In this document: positions 18,610 to 28,078 of the stretch, piece after piece | How the letters are laid out: each line of letters opens with the position of its first letter | How positions within the stretch are numbered: the stretch's first letter is position 1 | Source of the DNA: Polynucleobacter sp. | GTDB taxonomy: Bacteria > Pseudomonadota > Gammaproteobacteria > Burkholderiales > Burkholderiaceae | NCBI GenBank assembly: GCA_016462905.1 | Contig: JAEMSI010000001.1 | Span: forward strand, 82,800-146,799 | Direction of reading: 5' to 3' | DNA: 64,000 nt | The notes under the pieces: generated by a model | The model's input: the letters and a program-made list of their open reading frames with translations, nothing else | Databases searched by the model: none | Told to the model about the DNA's origin: nothing | Position numbers and translations under genes: made by a program

Positions 18610-18640
18610 TTTTTATTTGTTGCAATGCAACAAATAAAAA
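18610..18640. promoter_or_regulatory. 31-bp perfect palindrome at the phasin promoter
   Basis: Two 15-bp arms (TTTTTATTTGTTGCA and its exact complement) flank a single central A. The core TGCAATGCA recalls TGC/GCA-containing sites described for the polyhydroxyalkanoate repressor PhaR. The palindrome covers the predicted -35 box and most of the spacer of the phasin promoter, so a repressor bound here would block RNA polymerase. No phaR gene is in the window; the regulator assignment is inference. Confidence 0.75.
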
Positions 18641-18648
18641 GATATAAT
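18620..18648 (+). promoter_or_regulatory. Predicted sigma-70 promoter of the phasin gene
   Basis: TTGCAA (18620-18625) and a consensus TATAAT (18643-18648) with a 17-bp spacer. The -35 and spacer lie inside the palindrome. Transcription would start near 18655, leaving a leader of about 73 nt before the ATG at 18729, which is preceded by CGGAG. Confidence 0.7.
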
Positions 18649-18728
18649 TCGTTCAGGCTTCAAAAAATCAGTAACACTACCAAGAAACAACAGACCCAAC
18701 CCCAATATCCCAACAAACGGAGTAAGTA

Positions 18729-19280
18729 ATGAACCTAACGCCAGAACAAATCGCTGCAGCACACAAAGCTAATTTAGAAACCCTAACCGGCCTCACTACT
18801 CAAGCCCTCAAAAGCATCGAGCAATTGGTTGAGTTAAATATGCAAATCGCTAAGTCCACCCTCACCGATAACGTCGAAAAAGCAAAAAAAACGCTTGAAA
18901 TTAAAGATGTTCAACAATTGATTCAACATCAATCCGATATGGTTCAACCGATGGCTGAAAAAATTATGTCATATAGCCGTAGTTTGTATGAGATTGCTCA
19001 AGAAGCCCAGCAATCCATGACCAAGGTCGCTGAGTCTGAAATCAAAGAAACCCAGAAAAAGATGCAAGAGATGATGGAAAATTGGCAAAAAAATGCACCC
19101 GCTGGATCAGATGCTGCTGTTCAAGCTATGAAACAAGCGATTGCTGCTGCAACCAACACATTTGAAAGCAGTCAAAAGGCAGTAAAGCACGCTATCGATG
19201 TTGCTCAAAATAATATGAATTCAGCGACCGAAAGCCTAACTAAAGTCGTGAGCTCTGCAGCCAAAGCTAGCAAAAAGTAA
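18729..19280 (+). CDS. phaP: Phasin family protein
   Basis: 183 residues, largely helical, with no signal peptide. MNLTPEQIAAAHKANLETLTGLTTQALKSIEQLVELNMQIAKSTL is the typical Phasin_2 domain start of Burkholderiales phasins, which coat polyhydroxyalkanoate granules. The C-terminal half is coiled-coil-like and Ala/Lys-rich, ending SSAAKASKK. PHA polymerase genes are not in the window. A strong terminator follows the gene. Confidence 0.93.
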   Translation: MNLTPEQIAAAHKANLETLTGLTTQALKSIEQLVELNMQIAKSTLTDNVEKAKKTLEIKDVQQLIQHQSDMVQPMAEKIMSYSRSLYEIAQEAQQSMTKVAESEIKETQKKMQEMMENWQKNAPAGSDAAVQAMKQAIAAATNTFESSQKAVKHAIDVAQNNMNSATESLTKVVSSAAKASKK

Positions 19281-19303
19281 ACTCTTAGCCCCCAAGCTAA
19301 CAA

Positions 19304-19334
19304 TAAAAAGGTCGCTCATCGAGCGACCTTTTTT
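19304..19334. terminator. Bidirectional intrinsic terminator between phasin and lpdA
   Basis: GGTCGCTC-ATC-GAGCGACC is a perfect 8-bp stem with a 3-nt loop (19310-19328). It is followed by six T on the plus strand and preceded by an A run on the left, so it can end both the phasin transcript and the convergent aceE-aceF-lpdA transcript. Confidence 0.93.
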
Positions 19335-19374
19335 CATACTAGTCAATACTTTAGCGCTCTGTAGTGAGTGCCTA

Positions 19375-21180
19375 TTATTTTTTCTTGACTGGCGGTAAAT
19401 CAGTGCAATGCCCATGAGCCGCTTCGGCGGCCAATCCCACTGACTCACCCAGAGTAGGATGAGGGTGAATTGTTTTACCAATATCAACTGCGTCAGCGCC
19501 CATTTCAATCGCCAAACACACTTCGCCAATTAGATCACCCGCATGAGTCCCCACAATACCACCACCAATAATACGGTGAGTATTGGCATCAAATAGTAAT
19601 TTAGTAAAGCCCTCGTCGCGTCCATTAGCAATCGCGCGGCCGCTAGCAGCCCATGGAAATAATCCTTTTTCATAAGCAATACCCTGAGCCTTACATTGTT
19701 CCTCGGTTAAACCTGCCCAAGCCACTTCTGGATCGGTGTAAGCAACTGAAGGAATTTGCTTTGCATCAAAATACGACTTTTGTCCGGCCGCCACTTCAGC
19801 CGCAACATGACCCTCATGCACCGCTTTATGAGCCAACATCGGTTGACCAATAATGTCACCAATCGCAAATAGGTGAGCAACATTGGTGCGCATTTGTGAG
19901 TCCACTGGAATAAAACCACGCTCATCGACCTGAACTCCAGCCAAACTGGCATCGATTTTCTTACCGTTGGGGGTTCTGCCCACCGCAACCAAAACTAAAT
20001 CATAGATCTGTGGAGTGGCTGGGGCCTGCTCGCCTTCGAAGCTGACTTCGATTCCCTCTGATTTTGCTTCTGCTTTAGTGGCACGCGTTTTTAACATCAC
20101 CCGATCAAAGCGATGCGCATTCATCTTATCCCACACCTTTACTAAGTCGCGATCAGCTCCCGCCATTAATCCATCCATCATTTCGGCAATATCGACTCGA
20201 GTTCCTAGCGTGCTATAGACGGTGGCCATTTCCAAACCAATAATGCCGCCGCCAATCACCAACATCCGCTGGGGAATGGTATTTAGCAACAGGGCTCCTG
20301 TGCTATCAACAATGCGAGGATCTTTTGGTAAAAAAGGCAAGCTAACGGGCTGACTTCCAGCTGCAATAATGGCTTTTTGAAAACGAATCACTTCTTTCTG
20401 ACCATTGAATTCTTGTCCACTACCCTCAGTCAAATTGACTTCAAGGTGATGGGCATCAATAAAACGCCCAAGACCTCGAACGGTAGTTACTTTTCTTGCT
20501 TTAGCCATTCCTGCCAGACCACCCGTTAATTTAGCTATCACACCGTCTTTATAACTACGCAATTGGTCTAGATTAATTTTAGGTGCGCCAAAATCAATTC
20601 CATGCTTTGACATGGCTTTCACTTCATCCATGACTGCAGCAGTATGCAAAAGTGCTTTCGAAGGAATACAGCCGACATTTAAACAAACACCGCCCAATGT
20701 GGCATAGCGCTCCACTAAAATCGTATTTAAACCTAAATCGGCGGCTCGAAATGCAGCACTGTAACCGCCAGGACCAGAACCCAAAACTAAGACTTCACAT
20801 TCGCGCTGAACTGGTCCACTGTAACTCCCTGCTGGAAGTGGTATCGGTGGAGCCGATGCGGATTGGTTTGCAGCAGAAGCAATTGATGGGGTTGCCGCAA
20901 TCGGAGGAGTTGTTGGAGTTGCGCTTGCCGATGCCGCGGCGCCACTTAATTCCAATTGAGCAATGATTGAACCTTTGCTGACCTTATCTCCTACTTTGAC
21001 ATTGAGACTAATCAAGGTTCCAGATTGATCCGATGGCACTTCCATGGTGGCCTTATCCGATTCAAGAACAATTAAAGCCTGTTCTTTTTCGATCGCATCA
21101 CCAGGCTTAACCAAAACCTCAATCACAGGCACATCGTCAAAATCACCAATATCAGGAACTGCAATACCGTGCTGAGCCAT
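19375..21180 (-). CDS. lpdA: Dihydrolipoyl dehydrogenase (E3) with N-terminal lipoyl domain
   Basis: 601 residues. Residues 1-75 form a lipoyl domain (the lysine of ESDKATMEVPSD is lipoylated). A flexible Ala/Pro/Ser linker follows to about residue 120, then a complete E3 flavoprotein with GSGPGGYSAAFRAADLG, the redox disulfide GGVCLNVGCIPSKALL and the C-terminal HPHPTLGES active-site His. It reoxidises dihydrolipoamide of the pyruvate dehydrogenase complex. The fused lipoyl domain is common in Neisseria and Burkholderiales E3. It is last in the operon, 9 bp after aceF. Confidence 0.97.
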   Translation of the reverse strand: MAQHGIAVPDIGDFDDVPVIEVLVKPGDAIEKEQALIVLESDKATMEVPSDQSGTLISLNVKVGDKVSKGSIIAQLELSGAAASASATPTTPPIAATPSIASAANQSASAPPIPLPAGSYSGPVQRECEVLVLGSGPGGYSAAFRAADLGLNTILVERYATLGGVCLNVGCIPSKALLHTAAVMDEVKAMSKHGIDFGAPKINLDQLRSYKDGVIAKLTGGLAGMAKARKVTTVRGLGRFIDAHHLEVNLTEGSGQEFNGQKEVIRFQKAIIAAGSQPVSLPFLPKDPRIVDSTGALLLNTIPQRMLVIGGGIIGLEMATVYSTLGTRVDIAEMMDGLMAGADRDLVKVWDKMNAHRFDRVMLKTRATKAEAKSEGIEVSFEGEQAPATPQIYDLVLVAVGRTPNGKKIDASLAGVQVDERGFIPVDSQMRTNVAHLFAIGDIIGQPMLAHKAVHEGHVAAEVAAGQKSYFDAKQIPSVAYTDPEVAWAGLTEEQCKAQGIAYEKGLFPWAASGRAIANGRDEGFTKLLFDANTHRIIGGGIVGTHAGDLIGEVCLAIEMGADAVDIGKTIHPHPTLGESVGLAAEAAHGHCTDLPPVKKK

Positions 21181-21189
21181 TCAATTTCC

Positions 21190-22539
21190 TTAAAGAACAG
21201 CGCGGCGAAAATCGGCCAAGAGCTGAGCAATATAAACAGTGAAGCGGGTTGCTAAAGCACCGTCAATCACGCGATGATCTGCGGTTAATGACAGTGGGCA
21301 AATTAAGCGAGGAACAAATTCCTTACCATTCCAAACGGGTTTCATTGCTGCCTTGCTAACCCCCAAAATGGCCACTTCAGGGGCATTAATAATCGGGGCA
21401 AAATATGTTCCACCAATACCACCCAAAGAAGAAATCGTAAAACTAGCGCCCTGCATTTGATCTGGCTTCAGTTTTCCATCGCGCGCCAAGGCGGCTAATT
21501 CGGCCGTTTCGCGAGCAATCTCGAAGATTCCTTTTTGATCCACATTGCGGATCACAGGTACTACCAAACCATTTGGGGTATCTGCAGCAAACGCAATATG
21601 AAAATACTTTTTTAATACCAATTCATCACCATCGAGTGAGGAATTAAATTCAGGGTATTTTTTTAATGCTGCAACCGAAGCTTTCATTAAGAAAGCGAGC
21701 ATCGTAATTTTGCTTCCCTGCTTTTCATTTTCTTTATTGGTCGAAACGCGAAACGCTTCTAAATCGGTAATGTCAGCGTCTTCATGAAAAGTTACCCCAG
21801 GAATCATGACCCAATTGCGTGCTAAATTGGCCGATGATAATTTCTTAATCCGCGATAAAGCCTGACGTTCGGTAGGACCAAACTTATTGAAATCAACTTT
21901 GGGCCACGGTAATAAATTGAATCCACCTAAAGATCCGCCACTGCTAGCAGCGCCACCTAAACTTTGAGCGCCACTCATCACTGATTTTACAAATGCTTGT
22001 ACATCATCTTGCAAAATCCGACCCTTTGGACCGCTACCGCTAACTTGAGAAATAGTCACGCCCAATTCACGTGCAAATTTTCGAACCGAAGGACTAGCAT
22101 GAGCTGAACCAGCAATAGCCTGAGCCGTATTGGGTACGGCAGACGGAGCACTGATTTCTGTTTTGATCAATTCCTTACTTGGCACCCCCGCCATTACTTG
22201 GGGGCTGGGCTGCGGTGGCGCGAGATTCACTACAGGCGTAGGAACTGGCTGGTTTACTGAAGAAGAGGATGCTGGGGCAGACTGACTTGATGCTGCCTCG
22301 GAAATCTCCATCAAAACAATGATTTTGCCTTCCGCTACAGTATCGCCCACCTTTACTTTGATCTCTTTCACGATACCCGCATGCGAAGAAGGCACATCCA
22401 TCGTGGCTTTATCCGACTCTAGCGTGACTAGAGATTGATCTTGATCAACGGTATCGCCTACTTTAACCAATATCTCAATCACGGGGACGTCGGCAAAATC
22501 ACCAATATCCGGAACCTTCACTTCAATCAATTGACTCAT
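21190..22539 (-). CDS. aceF: Dihydrolipoamide acetyltransferase (E2) of pyruvate dehydrogenase
   Basis: 449 residues. A single N-terminal lipoyl domain (ESDKATMDVPSSHAG), a Pro/Ala/Ser linker, a peripheral subunit-binding domain (ASPSVRKFARELGVTISQVSGSGPKGRILQDDVQAFV, about residues 148-185) and a C-terminal catalytic domain with SFTISSLGGIGGTYFAPIIN and the active-site LTADHRVIDGA. It transfers acetyl from E1 to CoA. E. coli AceF has three lipoyl domains; here one is on E2 and one on E3. Confidence 0.97.
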   Translation of the reverse strand: MSQLIEVKVPDIGDFADVPVIEILVKVGDTVDQDQSLVTLESDKATMDVPSSHAGIVKEIKVKVGDTVAEGKIIVLMEISEAASSQSAPASSSSVNQPVPTPVVNLAPPQPSPQVMAGVPSKELIKTEISAPSAVPNTAQAIAGSAHASPSVRKFARELGVTISQVSGSGPKGRILQDDVQAFVKSVMSGAQSLGGAASSGGSLGGFNLLPWPKVDFNKFGPTERQALSRIKKLSSANLARNWVMIPGVTFHEDADITDLEAFRVSTNKENEKQGSKITMLAFLMKASVAALKKYPEFNSSLDGDELVLKKYFHIAFAADTPNGLVVPVIRNVDQKGIFEIARETAELAALARDGKLKPDQMQGASFTISSLGGIGGTYFAPIINAPEVAILGVSKAAMKPVWNGKEFVPRLICPLSLTADHRVIDGALATRFTVYIAQLLADFRRAVL

Positions 22540-22554
22540 GATTAACTCGTTCCC

Positions 22555-25257
22555 TTAAACCGTCATTGGATTTGGTTTTTGTGTATCGATCTGGTATTTT
22601 TGAATCGCTGCCGCCACTGTCGATCGATCAATCTCGCCAGAATCTGCCAGAGCCTTTAAGGCAGCCAAAACTACCCAATGCCGATCTACCTCAAAAAAGT
22701 GGCGCAACTGTTCGCGCGTATCCGAACGACCAAAACCATCGGTGCCTAATACTTCGTAACGACGGCCGAGATTCTGAATCGCAGGTCGAATTTGTTCAGC
22801 AAACATGCGCATATAGTCGGTTGCGGCAATGACAGGACCTTTTGTATCTTTTAGACAGGTTTCAACGTGCGACAGCTTTGGCTCACCCGCTGGATTTAAA
22901 AGATTATGGCGATTCACCGTATTCCAATCGCGACCTAATTCATTAAAGCTGGGACATCCCCAAATATCGGTGGCAATACCCCAATCGTGTTGCAATAAGT
23001 CGGCCGCTGCGATCACTTCTCTGAAGATCGTGCCGCTACCTAGTAATTGCACACGCGCTTTAGCGTTAGCATCACCAACCGTGCTTAACTTATACATCCC
23101 TTTAATAATGTCTTGCTCCACTCCAGCAGGCATTGCTGGGTGAGGATAATTTTCATTCATTAAAGTAATGTAGTAATACACGTCTTCTTGATCGGTCAAC
23201 ATACGGCGCATACCATCTTGAATTACCACGGCCAACTCAAACGAGAAAGTCGGGTCATAGCTAATGCAATTCGGTACCGCTGAACTCCAAATATGGCTGT
23301 GCCCATCTTCGTGTTGCAAGCCTTCACCATTTAAGGTGGTTCGACCAGCAGTACCGCCTAGCAAGAAACCGCGAGTCCGCATATCGGCCGCAGCCCAGGC
23401 TAAATCGCCAATCCGCTGAAATCCAAACATCGAATAAAAAATATAAAAAGGCAGCATCGGTACGCCGTGGGTTGAATAGGAGGTGCCAGCAGCAATCCAA
23501 TCGCACATCCCCCCCGCCTCATTAATACCCTCTTGCAAAATCTGACCTTGCTGATGCTCCTTATAGAACATCAATTGATCATGGTCTTCGGGCGTATAGA
23601 GTTGTCCAAATTGATGCCAGATACCTAATTGCCTAAACATGCCCTCCATCCCAAAAGTACGTGACTCGTCGGGAATAATCGGCACAACGCGTTGACCCAT
23701 TCCTTTATCCCTAACAATAGTATTTAGCAAACGCACAAAAACCATCGTAGTAGAAACTTCACGTCCTTCGGCAGTTGCTTCCAATAAGCCCGAAAAAGTA
23801 CTGAGTGCAGGTACTGGCAAACTTTCGGCTTTGGTACGTCGCTGCGGCAAATAACCCCCCAACTCCATACGACGCTGCTTCATATACTCCAACTCAGGGC
23901 TTCCCTCGGCAAATTGCACAAAAGGAATCTCATCCAAGTCTTCGTCTTTTACAGGAATATTGAAACGATCGCGGAAATTACGCACATCACTAGCGCCCAT
24001 TTTTTTAGTATTGTGGGCGGTATTCATTCCCTCACCCGATGCGCCCATGCCATAACCTTTAATGGTCTTTGCCAAAATCACCGTAGGTTGACCTTGATGA
24101 TTTACAGCGGAATGGTATGCAGCAAATACTTTGTGGGGATCGTGTCCGCCGCGATTCAAATTCCAAATATCGTCATCACTCCAATCGGCTACCAAGGCTT
24201 TTAGTTCGGGAGTATTAAATACCACCTCGCGAACATAGGCGCCATTTCTTGACTTTAAGGTTTGATATTCACCGTCGACGATTTCGCCCAGACGTTGCAT
24301 TAAAAGACCTTTTTTATCGCGTGCGAACAAGGCATCCCAATGACTACCCCAAACCACTTTAATCACATTCCAACCTGCTCCACGGAATTCGCTTTCTAAT
24401 TCTTGAATAATTTTTCCATTACCGCGCACAGGGCCATCGAGGCGTTGCAAATTGCAGTTCACGACAAAGATTAAGTTATCCAACTTCTCGCGACCCGCCA
24501 TACCAATAGCACCCAAAGATTCGGGTTCGTCGGTTTCGCCATCACCTAAAAAAGCCCATACCTTTCGGCCATCGGTTTTGGCAAAACCACGATCGCGCAA
24601 GTAACGCATAAAACGGGCTTGATAAATTGCCATAATCGGCCCCAGTCCCATTGACACCGTTGGGAACTGCCAAAAATCAGGCATCAACCAAGGATGAGGG
24701 TAGCTCGATATACCTTGCCCACCCACTTCTTGGCGGAAATGATCGAGTTGAGCGTGGCTTAATCGACCCAGCATATAGGCTCTAGAGTAAACACCGGGCG
24801 CCGAGTGGCCTTGAACAAAAACTAAATCGCCGCCGTGAGAATCAGATGGGGCGTGCCAAAAATGATTAAAACCAACATCATATAAAGTAGCAGCCGATTG
24901 AAAGGAAGAAATATGACCACCGACATTGGTCGTTTTATTGGCACGCAATACCATCGCCATCGCATTCCAGCGAGTATAAGAACGAATCTGATGCTCAATA
25001 TTTTGATCGCCCGGAATCCGTGCTTGCAACTCCACTGGGATGGTATTGATATAAGGGGTTTCAGCATGGAAGGCTTGGTTAACTCCATTTACTCTAGCGT
25101 GCGATATTTGCTGGTCGATTAAATAAGCAGCTCGCTCTGGACCTTCATTTTTAATGACCCCATCGAGGGCCTGAAGCCATTCTTGGGTTTCGCCGGGATC
25201 CTTATCCTCGCTTAGGCCCATGGTGTTAATGGGTAGATTCTCTGGAACTGCTGCCAT
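22555..25257 (-). CDS. aceE: Pyruvate dehydrogenase E1 component (homodimeric)
   Basis: 900 residues, the size of the homodimeric AceE (E. coli 887). The thiamine diphosphate-binding segment GDGETDEPESLGAIGMAGREKLDNLIFVVNCNLQ is intact, as are HISSFQSAATLYDVGFNHFW and EGLQHEDGHSHIW. It decarboxylates pyruvate and acetylates the E2 lipoyl group. First gene of the aceE-aceF-lpdA operon; its promoter region is shared with a divergent sensor kinase and carries a motif also found beside the lldD/iclR pair. Confidence 0.98.
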   Translation of the reverse strand: MAAVPENLPINTMGLSEDKDPGETQEWLQALDGVIKNEGPERAAYLIDQQISHARVNGVNQAFHAETPYINTIPVELQARIPGDQNIEHQIRSYTRWNAMAMVLRANKTTNVGGHISSFQSAATLYDVGFNHFWHAPSDSHGGDLVFVQGHSAPGVYSRAYMLGRLSHAQLDHFRQEVGGQGISSYPHPWLMPDFWQFPTVSMGLGPIMAIYQARFMRYLRDRGFAKTDGRKVWAFLGDGETDEPESLGAIGMAGREKLDNLIFVVNCNLQRLDGPVRGNGKIIQELESEFRGAGWNVIKVVWGSHWDALFARDKKGLLMQRLGEIVDGEYQTLKSRNGAYVREVVFNTPELKALVADWSDDDIWNLNRGGHDPHKVFAAYHSAVNHQGQPTVILAKTIKGYGMGASGEGMNTAHNTKKMGASDVRNFRDRFNIPVKDEDLDEIPFVQFAEGSPELEYMKQRRMELGGYLPQRRTKAESLPVPALSTFSGLLEATAEGREVSTTMVFVRLLNTIVRDKGMGQRVVPIIPDESRTFGMEGMFRQLGIWHQFGQLYTPEDHDQLMFYKEHQQGQILQEGINEAGGMCDWIAAGTSYSTHGVPMLPFYIFYSMFGFQRIGDLAWAAADMRTRGFLLGGTAGRTTLNGEGLQHEDGHSHIWSSAVPNCISYDPTFSFELAVVIQDGMRRMLTDQEDVYYYITLMNENYPHPAMPAGVEQDIIKGMYKLSTVGDANAKARVQLLGSGTIFREVIAAADLLQHDWGIATDIWGCPSFNELGRDWNTVNRHNLLNPAGEPKLSHVETCLKDTKGPVIAATDYMRMFAEQIRPAIQNLGRRYEVLGTDGFGRSDTREQLRHFFEVDRHWVVLAALKALADSGEIDRSTVAAAIQKYQIDTQKPNPMTV

Positions 25258-25338
25258 AAAGCCTCCAATAGTGGTTCATCGTTGCTGAGTATTGCATCGA
25301 TTCTTTTGCCAGTAAATTGTGTTTACCGAATGCCTAGC

Positions 25339-25367
25339 ATTTTAAGAATGCCAAAAATGCTTGACAA
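25339..25367 (-). promoter_or_regulatory. Predicted sigma-70 promoter of aceE
   Basis: On the minus strand TTGTCA (25367-25362) and TAAAAT (25344-25339) are separated by 17 bp, a good sigma-70 match. It implies a leader of about 75 nt to the aceE ATG. The CATATTATG element lies 30-42 bp upstream of the -35 box. Confidence 0.6.
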
Positions 25368-25371
25368 GAAA

Positions 25372-25411
25372 TATTTCATATAACGGGATTATTTGTCATA
25401 TTATGAAATAA
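25372..25411. promoter_or_regulatory. Operator-like element between aceE and the sensor kinase gene
   Basis: The minus strand reads ATTTCATAATATG (25409-25397), identical to 13 bases in the lldD/iclR gap. Around it is an imperfect palindrome centred on CATA-T-TATG. A third half-site-like copy, ATTTCATAT, lies 25 bp to the left on the plus strand (25373-25381). This fits a regulator of pyruvate and lactate metabolism acting at both loci. Confidence 0.5.
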
Positions 25412-25459
25412 TATTGCAGTGCAGAGGCGCCTAAGGTAAAACGCTAAACTATTGAAATC

Positions 25460-28078
25460 GTGAAAAAAACCTCACCCAAAACAGCCATGCCAAGCAATCA
25501 GCTAGCTTGGGTCGAGCGCTTAAAGAAGATACTGACTCTTCAGCGCGTCATCGGTAGCAAAATTATTTACACGCCATTATTGGCGATTATCTTATTTGTT
25601 TTGGTGATGGGGGTGATCTTAGGTACCCTCCAATTACAAGAACGCCAACAACAAGAAGGCGCCCTATTTAGAGAGCTCGCATTAGTTCAGCAACGCATAC
25701 AACTGCGCTTTGTATCCAATGGCGAAATCATCGAATCGATTGCGCGCGACCTTGGCAATTCTCAAGGTGATACTTCTTTACGCAAATCCGTACTCGAGAA
25801 ATCGCTCTCCTTTGTCATGAGCAATCAAGAGGTTGTTCAAATCATGTGGCTCAATGAAAATGAGTGGCGGCAATGGATGATTCCAGCCGCCTCAAAAAGT
25901 AATGAGTGGCTCGATCGAGCCCCCAATTCTGAAGCCTTGCAGCAACAATTACGCCGCGCTATTTACCTCAGTCGCGAAACCAATCGTGCCTCTTATAGTC
26001 AAATGGTGCAACTCCAATTTACTAAAGATGAACCCTATATGCGCGATTATCAATCGGTATTTTGGGAAGTAGTACCCACCACCAAAAATGGCGAGATATC
26101 GGGCGCCCTAGCTGTTCTCTACTCAGGGCAGGGAATTTTAAATTACATCATCCCCAGCGAAATTAAAAACCAATATCGCTTTTCTTTAATCAACCAAAAT
26201 AATGAAGTCTTGGCGATTTCCTCCGATCGAGATACCCCTTTTCGCGCATTAAGTAGCGAAACCATGTTAGATTTTGGCGCGCTGGGACCGAATGTCACGT
26301 TACGCGTAGATACTTATCCGCCACCAACGAATTTAACCTTACGCATGCTATTGGGGGTTGTGATTTGCTTAAGCCTGTTTGTGGTCTGGAGTTTATGGTC
26401 TGTGTTGAAACAAATTCAAGTCCGTCAACAAACTGAAGCAAACCTACGAACCGAAACTAGTTTTCGCCGAGTGATTGAAGATTCAACTCCGATTGGCATC
26501 CGCGCTCATGACATGGAAAAACGCATTACCTATGTGAATCGCTCCTTTTCAGAATTAACCGGTTGGCAACCCGAAGAGTTGATTGGTTTAAAACCACCAT
26601 TCCCATTCTGGCCCGCCGAACATCAAGAAGAACTGATGGAGAAAATGGAGTACGCTCTGAGTTCAAATGATAAGCGCGCTATTGACGGAACGATTCAAAA
26701 ACGCGACGGCACTCGAATTGCAACCCGCACCTTTGTTGCGCCCCTGATTAATGAAAAAGGCCAACAAACTGGTTGGGTTACCTCCTTAATTGACGTTTCT
26801 GAACCAAAACGAATTCGCGAAGAGTTAACAGCAACCCAAGAACGTTTTGTAACAGTACTTGAAGGATTGGATGCAGCAGTATCAGTAGTCTCGATCGAAA
26901 ACGGTGATCTCTTGTTTGCCAATCGCTACTATCGCGAACGGTTTGGTGAAACTTCGGTCGGCCATATTGATTTAGCGGGTCATGAAATGGATCCTAGCTC
27001 GATGATGGGTTTGGGAGACGACACTATAGATGCTTTAGCTGGATTGCCCGCCTCTATTTTGGAAATAAATCGTAGTTCGGAAACCCAAGAAATTCAATTA
27101 CGTAGTGATGCAAATCGCTGGTATGAAGTACGTCGACGTTTTATTCCATGGGTCGATGGTCACTTGGCTCAACTGTTGATTGCTACCGACATTACCTTAC
27201 GAAAAAACACTGAGGCACTGGCTAGGCAACAGGAAGAACGCATGCAATTTACCAGTCGCTTAACTACCATGGGTGAAATGGCATCGTCGCTGGCGCACGA
27301 ACTCAACCAGCCGCTTTCGGCAATTACAAACTATTGCAATGGAATCGCCAAACGCTTGTCTGGAAGCAGTAGCGACTTAGCCCAAGAACTATTGCCTGCT
27401 CTTAAAAAAGCAAGCGAACAAGCGCATCGGGCCGGAACCATCATTCAGCGCATTCGAAGCTTTGTGAAACGCAGCGAACCACAAAACAAACTTAGTCGAA
27501 TTGAAGACATTATTGCGGATGCAGTTGGCTTAATTGAATTAGAAGCAAATCGTCAAGGATTCAAAATTAGTAGCGAGCTTGATCCACGTTTGCCCGAGGT
27601 TGAATTAGACCCTATCTTGATTCAACAGGTTTTAGTTAATCTCTTAAAAAATGCTATCGATAGTATGCGTGATACTTACCCCAGTTCCGCGCGCTGGACA
27701 ACGTCGCCGATTAAAATTAAGGCTGATATTGAAAGTACAACCGCCACCCCGATGCTACGAATACAAGTAAGCGATTCAGGAGGCGGTATTTCAGCAGTGG
27801 CCAACGAAAAAATGTTCGAACCTTTTTTTAGCACTAAAACCGACGGGATGGGGATGGGGTTAAATATTTGCCGCTCGATTATTGAGTCCCATCATGGCCG
27901 GCTTTGGGCCCAAAACCTAACCCATTCTGAAACTCAGCGTTTAATGGGCTGCACCTTTACAATCCTTCTACCGCTAGAATTTAGTACAGAAGCAAAAAAA
28001 CAGGTTATTGCCACCAAAATGCAGTTAAATGAGAACCCAAATGAATCTAAGCAATCCCTTGAAAACGAACCTAACTGA
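25460..28078 (+). CDS. Membrane PAS-domain sensor histidine kinase
   Basis: 872 residues. A membrane helix (IIYTPLLAIILFVLVMGVILG, about 35-57), an extracytoplasmic region to about residue 290, a second helix (MLLGVVICLSLFVVWSLWSVL), then two PAS domains (SFRRVIEDSTPIGIRAHDMEKRITYVN and RFVTVLEGLDAAVSVVSIEN). The kinase core follows: SLAHELNQPLSAITNYCNG with phosphoacceptor His613, and the ATPase DSGGGISAVANEKMFEPFFSTKTDGMGMGLNI. The FixL/DctB-like HELNQP box fits the FixJ-type partner next door, which overlaps its 3' end. The signal is unknown. Confidence 0.93.
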   Translation: MKKTSPKTAMPSNQLAWVERLKKILTLQRVIGSKIIYTPLLAIILFVLVMGVILGTLQLQERQQQEGALFRELALVQQRIQLRFVSNGEIIESIARDLGNSQGDTSLRKSVLEKSLSFVMSNQEVVQIMWLNENEWRQWMIPAASKSNEWLDRAPNSEALQQQLRRAIYLSRETNRASYSQMVQLQFTKDEPYMRDYQSVFWEVVPTTKNGEISGALAVLYSGQGILNYIIPSEIKNQYRFSLINQNNEVLAISSDRDTPFRALSSETMLDFGALGPNVTLRVDTYPPPTNLTLRMLLGVVICLSLFVVWSLWSVLKQIQVRQQTEANLRTETSFRRVIEDSTPIGIRAHDMEKRITYVNRSFSELTGWQPEELIGLKPPFPFWPAEHQEELMEKMEYALSSNDKRAIDGTIQKRDGTRIATRTFVAPLINEKGQQTGWVTSLIDVSEPKRIREELTATQERFVTVLEGLDAAVSVVSIENGDLLFANRYYRERFGETSVGHIDLAGHEMDPSSMMGLGDDTIDALAGLPASILEINRSSETQEIQLRSDANRWYEVRRRFIPWVDGHLAQLLIATDITLRKNTEALARQQEERMQFTSRLTTMGEMASSLAHELNQPLSAITNYCNGIAKRLSGSSSDLAQELLPALKKASEQAHRAGTIIQRIRSFVKRSEPQNKLSRIEDIIADAVGLIELEANRQGFKISSELDPRLPEVELDPILIQQVLVNLLKNAIDSMRDTYPSSARWTTSPIKIKADIESTTATPMLRIQVSDSGGGISAVANEKMFEPFFSTKTDGMGMGLNICRSIIESHHGRLWAQNLTHSETQRLMGCTFTILLPLEFSTEAKKQVIATKMQLNENPNESKQSLENEPN

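Noticed and set aside
22555-25257. Several ORFs of 60-104 residues on the opposite strand of aceE
   Set aside because: Shadows of a strongly coding gene, with no ribosome sites, no family features and implausible composition.
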